Source: Sphingomonadaceae bacterium | Lineage (GTDB): Bacteria > Pseudomonadota > Alphaproteobacteria > Sphingomonadales > Sphingomonadaceae | Length of the DNA stretch: 42,373 bases | Assembly: GCA_947454135.1 (NCBI GenBank) | Contig: CANGJI010000019.1 | Coordinates: 1-42,373 of the forward strand | Direction: 5' to 3' | Shown here: positions 32,595 to 40,377 of the stretch, piece after piece | How the letters are laid out: each line of letters opens with the position of its first letter | Position numbering within the stretch: the first letter of the stretch is position 1 | The notes under the pieces: generated by a model | What the model saw: the letters and a program-made list of their open reading frames with translations, nothing else | Databases searched by the model: none | Told to the model about the DNA's origin: nothing | Program-made: the position numbers and the translations under genes

Positions 32595-33131
32595 TCAGAG
32601 ATAGAGCTTGGGATTGATGGGAATGTCGTTTTCCCGGCAGTAGGTCTCGTAGTGGTTGATGAACCACCAGACATCCGAGGTGTCCGCGTACTGGCCGTTC
32701 TCGTCGTAGAACTCGATCGGGCCCTGCATCCAGCCAAACAGCTTCACGCCTTCGGGATGCTCGGTGACGAGGGTATGGCTCTCGCCCGGCACCTCGAGGA
32801 TCAGGCCGCCCGGCGAGGCAGTCCAGTCGTATTCGAGATAGCGGACGCTGCCTTCCAGGCAGACCATCACGATCGTTCCGCGATGGAGATGCGTGCCGAT
32901 CGTGCCCGGACCCTTCACCCACAGGATGTTGGAGAAGATGCCCTGACGCACATCGAAGGCAAGGTGCTTGATCGCGGCGTTGTCGCCGAAGGGCACCCAG
33001 GGGCTGTCGACGTCGGTCTGGGCGTCGATGTAGCGACCGCCGGGGCTGAGGCGCGCAACGAGGTCGCGGTGCGCAAACCCGACATCGACGATTTCCTTCT
33101 TGCTGGAAGGCGGTGCGGTCATAACGTTCAT
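32595..33131 (-). CDS. Cupin dioxygenase-like protein B (2,4'-dihydroxyacetophenone dioxygenase family)
   Basis: The 178-residue protein is the close paralogue of cupin A. Likely ligands are His81 and His83 (GTHLHRG) and His119 (PGESHTL). WVPFGDNAAIKHLAFDVR and the C-terminal DVWWFINHYETYCRENDIPI match cupin A almost exactly, with 22 of the last 26 residues identical. The N-terminal 40 residues differ much more. A strong GAGGAG ribosome binding site precedes the ATG. Two related copies may form a heteromer or act on different chain lengths; no direct evidence separates these. Confidence 0.85.
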   Translation of the reverse strand: MNVMTAPPSSKKEIVDVGFAHRDLVARLSPGGRYIDAQTDVDSPWVPFGDNAAIKHLAFDVRQGIFSNILWVKGPGTIGTHLHRGTIVMVCLEGSVRYLEYDWTASPGGLILEVPGESHTLVTEHPEGVKLFGWMQGPIEFYDENGQYADTSDVWWFINHYETYCRENDIPINPKLYL

Positions 33132-33159
33132 TTGAAGCGCTCCTCTTGGCGGATCCCGG

Positions 33160-33693
33160 TTATCGGATCAGAGTGTCGACATAGTCGGCGCCAATGCCGA
33201 CCCGGTCGTAATGCTCGCGCGCGTTCTTGATGTAGTCAAACACATCGAAGTGGCCGGTCGTGTTGCCATCATCGTCCAGCCACATCAGCGGGCCGGAAAC
33301 GACGAAGAACACCTTCATCGGATCCTCGTGTTCATAGCAGACGAGCGTGTGGCTTTCGCCCGGCGTCTCGTAGATGAAATCGCCCGCGGTCGCGGTCCAT
33401 TCGTGCTCGAGGTAGGCCCACTTGCCGCTGATCGTGTAGGCCCAGATCGGGTGCGGGTGATAGTGGCGGTTCACGAGGCCCGCCGACTTCGACATGAGCA
33501 CGTCGGCCCACATGTTCTTGGTCGGGCTGATCCAGACGGGCTTGGAACTCACCGTCTCGCTGATCGGCACCCAGTAGCGCTCGTCACCCTCGGCGATCTT
33601 GGACATGTAGACTTCGGGAAGACCGCCTTCCCGGAATACCTTCTCGACCGGCTTGATGCCTTTCCAGAACTCGGAATGGGCGGTTTCAGGCAT
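33160..33693 (-). CDS. Cupin dioxygenase-like protein C (divergent)
   Basis: The 177-residue protein shares the fold with the two following cupins but is clearly diverged. The ligand positions are His77 and His79 (NRHYHPHPIW) and His115 (PGESHTL); the extra His81 could also bind metal. YWVPISETVSSKPVWISP replaces the WVPFGDNAAI segment, and the conserved C-terminal tail of the others is absent (FDVFDYIKNAREHYDRVG instead). It is the first enzyme gene after the TonB receptor, with a GGAGAGA site. A different substrate or a non-catalytic partner role is possible. Confidence 0.82.
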   Translation of the reverse strand: MPETAHSEFWKGIKPVEKVFREGGLPEVYMSKIAEGDERYWVPISETVSSKPVWISPTKNMWADVLMSKSAGLVNRHYHPHPIWAYTISGKWAYLEHEWTATAGDFIYETPGESHTLVCYEHEDPMKVFFVVSGPLMWLDDDGNTTGHFDVFDYIKNAREHYDRVGIGADYVDTLIR

Positions 33694-33716
33694 GTTTCTC
33701 TCTCCACTTGCCAGTA

Positions 33717-33742
33717 GGGCGGGAACCTTTCGGCCCCCGCCC
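33717..33742. terminator. GC hairpin between second TonB receptor and cupin C
   Basis: GGGCGGG (33717-33723) can pair with CCCGCCC (33736-33742) across a 12-base loop. It lies in the 64-bp gap after the receptor stop. No T-run follows on the minus strand, so it resembles the hairpin after the first receptor: a partial terminator or 3'-end stabiliser. Confidence 0.4.
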
Positions 33743-33757
33743 CCCGTGCTTATTCGC

Positions 33758-36289
33758 TCAGAACTTCACGCCGAGCTTGGCGTACCACTCACGCGGACGG
33801 CTGTAGGTGCCGTAGATCTGGCCGCCGGCGATCTGGGCCTGACCGGTCACCAGATAGCGGGTGTCGGTGAGGTTGGTTCCGCCGATGGTCACATCCCAAT
33901 GCTCGCCCGGTTCCTTGTAGGTGATCGAGCCGTTGAGGATGTCCGTGCCCGGACGCTGCAGGAGATACGCGCGCTCGGTATCGTTCCACAGCGACGAGGA
34001 GTGGGTGAAGTCCGCGAGGAAGATCAGCTTGCCACCGTTCTGGAACTTCGCCTCGTAGCGCGGGCTGATGTTGAACTTCCACTTCGGCGTCTTGGGCAGT
34101 TCGGCACCCGGGAACACGCCGGCCTGGAACGGGTTGGCAGCAACCTGCGCCGGCCCGAGAACCGAAGTGTACTTGGCGTCGAGGTAACCCACCGAGCCCG
34201 TCAGCGTGAAGCCATCAACCGGAGCCGCGGTCACTTCGACCTCGAAGCCCTTGATCTTGGCATCGCCCGCGTTCTGGATGGTCGGCGAGACGCCCTGCTG
34301 GAAGTTCAGCTGGATGCCCTTGTAGTCGGTCTGGAACACCGCCGCGTTGAGCTGGAGGCGGCGGTCGATCAGGGTCGACTTGACACCCAGTTCATACGTG
34401 GTCGCCTTTTCCTCGCCGAAGCCCGGAGCATAGGGCAGCGGGTTGGAAAGACGCGTCGTCCAGCCACCGGTCTTGTAGCCCTTCGACCAGCTGGCATAGA
34501 CCATCACGTCGTCGTTGGGGTGGAACTGGAGGCCGATCTTCGGTGCGAAGTTGTTGAACTTCTTCTGCTGCACACCCGCGACGTAGTAGCGCAGCGGCTG
34601 TCCCGCGTTGGGGAACCCGGCAGCGATGCGGCAGGCGTCGCTGATCGGGTTGATGCTGGCGCAGGCCGGCGGGCCCGCGTCGATCCCGGCGAGGAAGTTC
34701 AGGATCTTGTAGGTGAGGCCGTTGGCGTCGGACTGGAAGCCTTCGAACTCCTTGTCCTCGTGCGTGTAGCGGCCGCCCACGGTGATCCCGAGCTTGTCGG
34801 TGATCCGGTAATCGACCTGACCAAAGAACGCGTAATTCTTGGTCGCCAGATTGTTCGGACCATCGACCTGCAGCAAGCCTTCGGCAAAGGTCACGTAGTC
34901 ATGCAGGTTGCCGGCTTCCTTGAAGAAGTAGGCGCCGAGCACGTAGTTCAGCTTCTTGTCCATGGCATTGCCGAGGAGCTGGAGCTCCTGGCTGAACTGC
35001 CACTGATCGGTCGTGAAGCTGGTGTGGAGGAAGTTGAGCGGCGAACCGTCAAGGTCGGTACCCACGTTCCAGTGCAGTTCGCGGTAGCCGGTGATCGACT
35101 TCAGCGTCAGGCTGTCGCTGAGGTCGTAGGACAGCGTCAGCGAGCCGCCGTAGGACTTGAGCTTCGAGTAGTTGTTGCCGTTGGCATAGCTCGTGTCGAT
35201 GTTGCCGGTCACGAAGCGGTCGTCATAGGGCAGCCGGTCGTTGCGCGGATCCCCATCGACATTCACGCCGTAGACGGTCGGGTTGTCGAAGATCGAGTTC
35301 AGGCCGCCGATGCCGCCGATATAGGCGAACGCGGGCGGGCCGCCGCCGCAATCGGTGCTCGAGGCGATGATCGCGCAGTTGTACGTACCGGCGAAGACCG
35401 CAGGGGTCGTCTTGATCAGCGTGTTGGCGATCTGGCTCTGGTCGACATTGGTGTAGTCGGCCGAAAGCGTCGCGGTGAACGGACCCTTGTCGTACTTCAG
35501 CTTGCCGCGCAGGTTCCAGTTGTTGTCACCGCCCTCGGTACCAAGACCGGCGTTGTTGTAGCCGGCAGCCTTGTAGTTCTGGATGTTGGTCGAGGCATAG
35601 TTGCTGGCGCCCGGGAACGCGATACGCTTCAGGTAGCCGGTGCGGTTCTTGGTCGAGAAGCTGACCGAGGCGCCAAGATCATCGGTGATCGGCAGGTCTA
35701 CCGTGCCGCGCGTCTGGACGAGGCTGAAGCGGCCGACGGTGACATCACCGACGAAGCGGAATTCCTTGCCCGGATCGTGCGTGACGATCGAAATCGCGCC
35801 GCCGATGGTGTTGCGGCCGAAGAGCGTGCCCTGCGGGCCCTTAAGCACTTCGATGCGCTCCACGTCCGGCAGGTCCTGGTTCGCGCCGACCGAGCGGGCA
35901 AGGTAGACACCGTCGAGGTAGATGCCCACGCCCGGATCGATGTTGAACGCGAAGTCGTTGGCGCCGATGCCGCGGATATAGGCCGACAGCACCGCCGTCG
36001 AACCCGAGAACGGCGTACCGGCGTCAAGCGTGACGTTAGGCGCAAGGTTCGAGAGCGCCGCGACGCTCGTCACCGCGCGCTCCTGCAACGCGCCCGCCGT
36101 GAACGCTGAAATGGCGATCGGCACATCCTGCACGTTTTCCGCACGCTTCTGCGCGGTCACGACGATTTCGGCGATGCCGCCTTCGGGCGCTGCTTCAGCC
36201 TGGGGCTGGGCCTGCGGCGTGCCTTGCGCGAAAGCCGGTGTAGCCAGCGCAGCGGCGAGCACGGCAAGCGATACCGTTGTTCGTCTCAT
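33758..36289 (-). CDS. TonB-dependent receptor heading the aromatic operon
   Basis: The 843-residue outer-membrane protein has a signal peptide (MRRTTVSLAVLAAALATPAFA), a TonB-box-like EIVVTAQKRAENVQDVP, a plug with LSAYIRGIGANDFAF, DPGVGIYLDGVYLAR and VERIEVLKGPQGTLFGRNTIGGAI, and a barrel ending WYAKLGVKF. The style is the siderophore/aromatic type common in sphingomonads and unlike the first receptor. As the first gene of the aromatic operon it likely imports the substrate of the flavocytochrome and cupins, which is inference from position. A palindrome shared with the sugar locus lies about 60 bases before the start. Confidence 0.92.
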   Translation of the reverse strand: MRRTTVSLAVLAAALATPAFAQGTPQAQPQAEAAPEGGIAEIVVTAQKRAENVQDVPIAISAFTAGALQERAVTSVAALSNLAPNVTLDAGTPFSGSTAVLSAYIRGIGANDFAFNIDPGVGIYLDGVYLARSVGANQDLPDVERIEVLKGPQGTLFGRNTIGGAISIVTHDPGKEFRFVGDVTVGRFSLVQTRGTVDLPITDDLGASVSFSTKNRTGYLKRIAFPGASNYASTNIQNYKAAGYNNAGLGTEGGDNNWNLRGKLKYDKGPFTATLSADYTNVDQSQIANTLIKTTPAVFAGTYNCAIIASSTDCGGGPPAFAYIGGIGGLNSIFDNPTVYGVNVDGDPRNDRLPYDDRFVTGNIDTSYANGNNYSKLKSYGGSLTLSYDLSDSLTLKSITGYRELHWNVGTDLDGSPLNFLHTSFTTDQWQFSQELQLLGNAMDKKLNYVLGAYFFKEAGNLHDYVTFAEGLLQVDGPNNLATKNYAFFGQVDYRITDKLGITVGGRYTHEDKEFEGFQSDANGLTYKILNFLAGIDAGPPACASINPISDACRIAAGFPNAGQPLRYYVAGVQQKKFNNFAPKIGLQFHPNDDVMVYASWSKGYKTGGWTTRLSNPLPYAPGFGEEKATTYELGVKSTLIDRRLQLNAAVFQTDYKGIQLNFQQGVSPTIQNAGDAKIKGFEVEVTAAPVDGFTLTGSVGYLDAKYTSVLGPAQVAANPFQAGVFPGAELPKTPKWKFNISPRYEAKFQNGGKLIFLADFTHSSSLWNDTERAYLLQRPGTDILNGSITYKEPGEHWDVTIGGTNLTDTRYLVTGQAQIAGGQIYGTYSRPREWYAKLGVKF

Positions 36290-36347
36290 GTTGCTCTCCC
36301 TCTCAAAGTGTCACTGTCCGTTTCGCCCACAGATTGGGCGGACATGC

Positions 36348-36359
36348 GCATTCGTATGC
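36348..36359. promoter_or_regulatory. Putative LacI-family operator in front of the second TonB receptor
   Basis: GCATTCGTATGC (minus strand GCATACGAATGC) matches the shared palindrome at 11 of 12 positions with the central CpG. It differs from the transporter site by a single base. It lies in the 138-bp gap between the AraC-type gene and the receptor, 59-70 bases before the receptor start, in promoter position. Confidence 0.65.
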
Positions 36360-36427
36360 TTACTCCGCTCCGAGCCCACCGGCTTGCACTCACGCGCAAC
36401 CGGATCAGGACTGGAGCGCAAACAGGG

Positions 36428-37360
36428 CTATTTCCGGCGCCATTCACGTGGTGAAACGCCAAAGCGTTGGCGAAATGCGCGGGCGAAATAGGCGCTGTCG
36501 TTGAAGCCCAGCTCGAAGGCGATCTCGGTGATGGACGCTTCAGGCGCGGCGGCGAGCCGCTCTGCCGCGCGGGCAAGCCGGCGCTCGAGAATATAGGCGC
36601 TGGGCGTCGTCCCCATGCCGGCGAACAGGTTCTGGATCGTGCGCACCGAGGCGCCGCAGGCCGCCGCAAGGCTCAGCGTGCGCAGGGCCGGATCGGCCAG
36701 CTGTGCCTCGACGATACCCAGTACCCGGCGGCGCAGCATGCTATCTGCCGCAGGAATGGCCGCATCGGGCTTCGCCGCGCCGCGCATCGCCAGCGCGACG
36801 AGATCGTAGAACACCTGGCTCACGCCGTCCTGCCAATCGGGATCCGCAAATCCCTGCTGGCTCTGCCGCCACAGCGAGAGGAGAAAATCGTGAAACACCC
36901 GCGCCCCGGGCGTTGCGCCGCTCATGCGCTGGCGCAGCGCATCGTCGATGCCCGGAAAGCGCTCGGCCAGCGGCGCGCGCGGAAACTCGACGACCAGCAG
37001 TTCGTGCGCGGCCAGATCGATCGCATAGGCCTCATGCGGCGAGGCGATCACGAAATCACCCGCACCCAGCGCGGTTTCGGTGCCGGTCTGGCGGTGGACG
37101 CTGGAGCCCCGGCACTGCAAGTGCAGGATCAGCCGCTCCTCCGCAGTATATCGCGGATCGCGGCCGACGAACGACGCTGTCGAGCGCGGGCGGATCATCG
37201 AGAGATCGCCGACCTGCCAGGTCCACATCTCGCCGCTGAAATCGCCGCTGGTGCTCTTCACGTAAGTGCCGCTGTAGACGCGGTCCACAAGCTCGTTCCA
37301 GAACGCGAGGCGCTCGGGCGGCGCGATCCCTTCGGTGGCGAATTTCTGCACTGCGGTCAT
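36428..37360 (-). CDS. AraC-family transcriptional regulator
   Basis: The 310-residue protein has an N-terminal ligand domain of the AraC-binding-like type (RLAFWNELVDRVYSG, LILHLQCRGSSVHRQ, GDFVIASPHEAYAIDL) and a C-terminal double helix-turn-helix (LSLAAACGASVRTIQNLF and ITEIAFELGFNDSAYFARAF, ending GVSPREWRRK). The ATG at 37360 has AAAGGA upstream. It is transcribed in the same direction as the second TonB receptor and lies just before it, and 25 bases after the MFS gene. It is the natural candidate activator of the aromatic operon, probably responding to a phenolic compound. Confidence 0.9.
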   Translation of the reverse strand: MTAVQKFATEGIAPPERLAFWNELVDRVYSGTYVKSTSGDFSGEMWTWQVGDLSMIRPRSTASFVGRDPRYTAEERLILHLQCRGSSVHRQTGTETALGAGDFVIASPHEAYAIDLAAHELLVVEFPRAPLAERFPGIDDALRQRMSGATPGARVFHDFLLSLWRQSQQGFADPDWQDGVSQVFYDLVALAMRGAAKPDAAIPAADSMLRRRVLGIVEAQLADPALRTLSLAAACGASVRTIQNLFAGMGTTPSAYILERRLARAAERLAAAPEASITEIAFELGFNDSAYFARAFRQRFGVSPREWRRK

Positions 37361-37385
37361 GGAAGGCGTGTCCTTTGCAGTGAAG

Positions 37386-38642
37386 TCAGGCAGGAAGGGC
37401 CGCGCGGCGGGCAACCACGCGCGGGGCGGATTCGACGAGGCCAAGCGCGCAGATCCCGGCGAGGATGCACAGCGCGAGCATCAGCCAGAGCGCGGCGGAA
37501 AGGCCGTAGACATCGGCGAGCGCGCCCGCGAAAAACGGGCTCAGCACGCCGCCGAGCACTTCGCCGGTGCCCATGACGATACCGGTCAGCGTGGCCGTCA
37601 GGCGCGGATCGACGGATTCGGAGGGGATCGTCGCCATGAACATCGGGAACAGACCGTTGAGCCCCCACCCGAAGAAGAAGATCGCCGCCAGCATCCACGC
37701 CGAGCCGGTGTAGTAGAGCCCGCCCAGCGGCAGGATCATGCCGAGGAAGGCGAACCCGATCATCACCGGGCGGCGCCCGACCGCGTCCGAAATCGCGGGC
37801 ACGACAAAGCTGCCGAGCCCTGCCGAAAGCCCCAGCGTCGCCATCAGCCAGCCCATCGTCTCGGGCGCAAAGCCGCGCACCTTGGTGAGGTAGAGCGGCA
37901 TGAACGCCCAGCACACCACGAGGTAGGAGACGAGCAGCACCGAGATGATCGCGCACAGCACCACGTTGCGGTGGCGGAACGCCTCCGACAAAGGCACCTT
38001 GGGCTGCGCGTCGTCATGCGCTTCGGCAGGCGGCTCGCGCAGGGTGAACCAGATGAGGATCGCGGTGATGAGGCCCGGCGCGGCGGCGAGATAGAACCCC
38101 TCGCGCCAGCCATAAGCCGCAGCGACCGGCACCAGCAGCAGCGGCGCAAGGCCCGATCCCAGCAGGTTCGAGCCCAGATTCTGCGCAACGCCCATCGCAA
38201 GGCCGCGCCGCTCGGGCGCCACTTCGCTGACGATCATCGAATGGCTGACCGGCATCACGCCGCCCTCAGCCGCACCCATCAACAGGCGAGCGCCGAGCAG
38301 CATGAAGAACGAGGACGCGAGGCCCGAGGCAAACGAGCACAGGCAGAACGCAATCGTCGCGATCACCACGACCGGCTTTCTCGAACCAAGCTTGTCCGAG
38401 ATGCGCCCGACCGCGAGGCCCGAAAGCGCCCAGGTCAGCGAAAGCGCCGAGCTGAACATGCCGACCTGCGTGTTCGACAGGTGCAGATCGGGCTGCACAT
38501 AGGGCATCAGGAAATTGAGCGCATTGCGGTCGAAAAACAGGATGCCGAAGTTGAGGCTGAGCAGCCCGACAACCCACGCCTGATACCCGCCGCTGGCGCG
38601 CTGCGAAGCGTCCACGCTGGACGAAACCTGCGCGCCGCTCAC
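37386..38642 (-). CDS. MFS transporter, anion:cation symporter (ACS)-like
   Basis: The 418-residue inner-membrane protein has about 12 helices and the MFS motifs GRISDKLGSRKPVV (loop 2-3) and SDAVGRRPVMIG (loop 8-9). FDRNALNFLMPYVQPDL in helix 1 resembles the ACS and aromatic-acid transporters. It starts at a GTG overlapping the VOC stop as GTGA, with GAGG upstream. It would carry an aromatic acid or a related organic anion across the inner membrane, completing uptake after the second TonB receptor. Substrate not determinable from sequence. Confidence 0.88.
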   Translation of the reverse strand: MSGAQVSSSVDASQRASGGYQAWVVGLLSLNFGILFFDRNALNFLMPYVQPDLHLSNTQVGMFSSALSLTWALSGLAVGRISDKLGSRKPVVVIATIAFCLCSFASGLASSFFMLLGARLLMGAAEGGVMPVSHSMIVSEVAPERRGLAMGVAQNLGSNLLGSGLAPLLLVPVAAAYGWREGFYLAAAPGLITAILIWFTLREPPAEAHDDAQPKVPLSEAFRHRNVVLCAIISVLLVSYLVVCWAFMPLYLTKVRGFAPETMGWLMATLGLSAGLGSFVVPAISDAVGRRPVMIGFAFLGMILPLGGLYYTGSAWMLAAIFFFGWGLNGLFPMFMATIPSESVDPRLTATLTGIVMGTGEVLGGVLSPFFAGALADVYGLSAALWLMLALCILAGICALGLVESAPRVVARRAALPA

Positions 38643-39187
38643 AGGAACGACCTCACCGGATCGGTCTTGCCGTCCCAATCCTGCGCGGCCTGCCACTGCG
38701 CGGTGAAGAGTGTGTTCATACCCTCGGTCGCCGGAATGAGTTCAAGGAAACCAGGCGCTGCGGGGTCGGCGCTGTCGAGATAGGCAACCGAGCCGCCGGT
38801 CGGCACCGGCGCGCGGAACGCAAGCGTGTGGCCGCGCTCCAGATAGCCGGGCAGCGCCGCGTCGACATCCTCGAACGCAATGCCGAAGTGGTGAAAACCG
38901 TAACCGCGCGTCTGGACGGTCTCGCGGTAGACGGAGGGATGCTCGTCGAGCGGCTGGATCAGTTCGATCTGCATGTGCCCGGCAAAGCCCATCGCAATAG
39001 CAACGTCGGCCTGCGACGGCGCACCGCGATAGACCTGCCCCTCGCCCAGAAAGTGGTCGAGCAGGAAGAACGGTCCGGCCCCAAGGTCACGCTGGAAGTG
39101 GGCCATCGCGGCATGGATATCGGCAACGACGAACGCGGTTTGCACCACGCCTCCGATGCGCTGCCCAAAGCCCAGTATCTGCGCCAT
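38639..39187 (-). CDS. VOC/glyoxalase-family protein
   Basis: The 182-residue protein contains two beta-alpha-beta-beta-beta modules of the vicinal oxygen chelate fold: VVQTAFVVADIHAAMAHFQRDLGAGPF at the start, IELIQPLDEHPSVY in the middle, FHHFGIAFEDVDAAL in the second module and FLELIPATEGM near the end. The first expected metal ligand (usually His in a HVAIAV-type strand) is Gln/Thr here, so metal binding may be altered. Such proteins act as dioxygenases, epimerases or lyases in aromatic catabolism. The ATG at 39187 has AGGAAAGCG upstream. It is coupled to the MFS gene by a GTGA overlap. Confidence 0.82.
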   Translation of the reverse strand: MAQILGFGQRIGGVVQTAFVVADIHAAMAHFQRDLGAGPFFLLDHFLGEGQVYRGAPSQADVAIAMGFAGHMQIELIQPLDEHPSVYRETVQTRGYGFHHFGIAFEDVDAALPGYLERGHTLAFRAPVPTGGSVAYLDSADPAAPGFLELIPATEGMNTLFTAQWQAAQDWDGKTDPVRSFL

Positions 39188-39243
39188 CGCTTTCCTGTCC
39201 TCTTCCCTGAAACCCGCCGTTTTTCCGGTCGGACGCCGAAGCG

Positions 39244-40257
39244 CTAAAGCGTGATCACGACCTTGCCGAACAAGGCGCTCGATGATTGGTAGCGGTAGGC
39301 GTCCAGCGCCTGCTCGATGCCGAATGTGCGGTCGATCACCGGCTTGATGCCATGCGCGTCGATAAAGCCATGAAGCCTGCTCGCCATCCCGCGCGAGCCG
39401 ACGAAGATGCCGCGGATCGAGCCGCCCTTGAACATCAGTGGGTGCGGATTGGTATCGCCCTCGCGCGTCAGCACGCCGATCAGCGCGATCTCGCCATTGA
39501 AGCCGACCGCCGCAATGCTCTGCTTGAGCGTGCCCGCACCGCCGACCTCGACAACATGATCGACGCCGCCCCCGGCCAGCTTCGCTACCGCCGCGCCCCA
39601 TTCGGGCACTTCGCGGTAGTTGATCGTCTCGTCCGCACCGAGCGCGGCCACGCGGGCCAGCTTTTCATCCGAGGAACTGGTGGCGATCACCCGTGCGCCT
39701 GCGGCCTTCGCAATCTGCAGCGCCAGCAGCGAAACCCCGCCGGTGCCGAGCACCAGCACGCTTTCGCCCGCGCGCACCGGACGCGGCCCTTCCATCAGCG
39801 CATTCCATGCCGTGACGCCGGCGCAAGGCAGGCAGGCCGCTTCCTCGAACGAGAGGCTTTGCGCCAGAGGCACCACACCATGTTCGGGCAGAACCACGAG
39901 ATCCTGCAGCATGCCCGTCGCTGGCGGTGCGCCAAGCGCCGGGCCTGCCTCGGGGTTCGGCGGGCCATCGTGCCAGTTCTGGAAGAACGTTCCGGCGACG
40001 CGGTCCCCCGGCTTGACCGAAGTCACGCCAGCGCCGACTGCCACGACTTCGCCCGCGCCGTCGGACAGCGGCACGGTATCCACCGCCACTGTCCCGCCCA
40101 TGTAGAAGCCCTGCGGGATGATCTGGTCACGATAGTTGAGCGAGCAGGCGCGCACGCGCACCAGCACCTCGCCGGGGCCGGCCGTGGGCTCGGGCACATC
40201 ACGCAAGAGCATGTCGTCGAGCGACGACGCGCCTGCCCGGATTACCCACTGCCGCAT
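39244..40257 (-). CDS. Medium-chain dehydrogenase, quinone-oxidoreductase-like
   Basis: The 337-residue protein is an MDR-family oxidoreductase without the structural-zinc cysteines, with CSLNYRDQIIPQGFY near the N-terminus, the Rossmann segment LVLGTGGVSLLALQIAKAAGARVIATSSS and a C-terminal ALFGKVVITL. It matches the NAD(P)-dependent quinone oxidoreductase/alcohol dehydrogenase group that acts on enones or alcohols. It is the first gene after iclR, with a 120-bp gap containing an IclR-like operator, and it leads the VOC-MFS-AraC unit. Substrate unknown. Confidence 0.88.
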   Translation of the reverse strand: MRQWVIRAGASSLDDMLLRDVPEPTAGPGEVLVRVRACSLNYRDQIIPQGFYMGGTVAVDTVPLSDGAGEVVAVGAGVTSVKPGDRVAGTFFQNWHDGPPNPEAGPALGAPPATGMLQDLVVLPEHGVVPLAQSLSFEEAACLPCAGVTAWNALMEGPRPVRAGESVLVLGTGGVSLLALQIAKAAGARVIATSSSDEKLARVAALGADETINYREVPEWGAAVAKLAGGGVDHVVEVGGAGTLKQSIAAVGFNGEIALIGVLTREGDTNPHPLMFKGGSIRGIFVGSRGMASRLHGFIDAHGIKPVIDRTFGIEQALDAYRYQSSSALFGKVVITL

Positions 40258-40329
40258 GCTTCCAGCCTCCCTCTATCCCGATCTGGATAGTCGCACAGGA
40301 GGCCGGCAATTTAATCAGTAACACAAACA

Positions 40330-40348
40330 GATTTCACATGGTGCAATC
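40330..40348. promoter_or_regulatory. Putative IclR-family operator in front of the MDR-VOC-MFS unit
   Basis: GATTTCAC-ATG-GTGCAATC is an inverted repeat with seven of eight base pairs and a 3-base spacer. The core TTTCAC-N3-GTGCAA recurs as TTTCAC-N3-ATGCAA on the other side of iclR (41259-41273). It lies about 75 bases ahead of the MDR start, in promoter position. Confidence 0.5.
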
Positions 40349-40377
40349 AGTCGGTGCTACGCGATGCAAGTGCCGGA

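Noticed and set aside
33653..36109. 818-codon plus-strand open frame opposite the second TonB receptor
   Set aside because: It has no recognisable domain, is rich in Arg, Val, Gly and Asp as expected for antisense of high-GC coding DNA, and lies wholly over a well-supported receptor.
39188..39601. Upstream extension of the VOC frame into the MDR gene
   Set aside because: The sequence before MAQILG is out-of-frame MDR coding DNA; AGGAAAGCG marks the true start at 39187.
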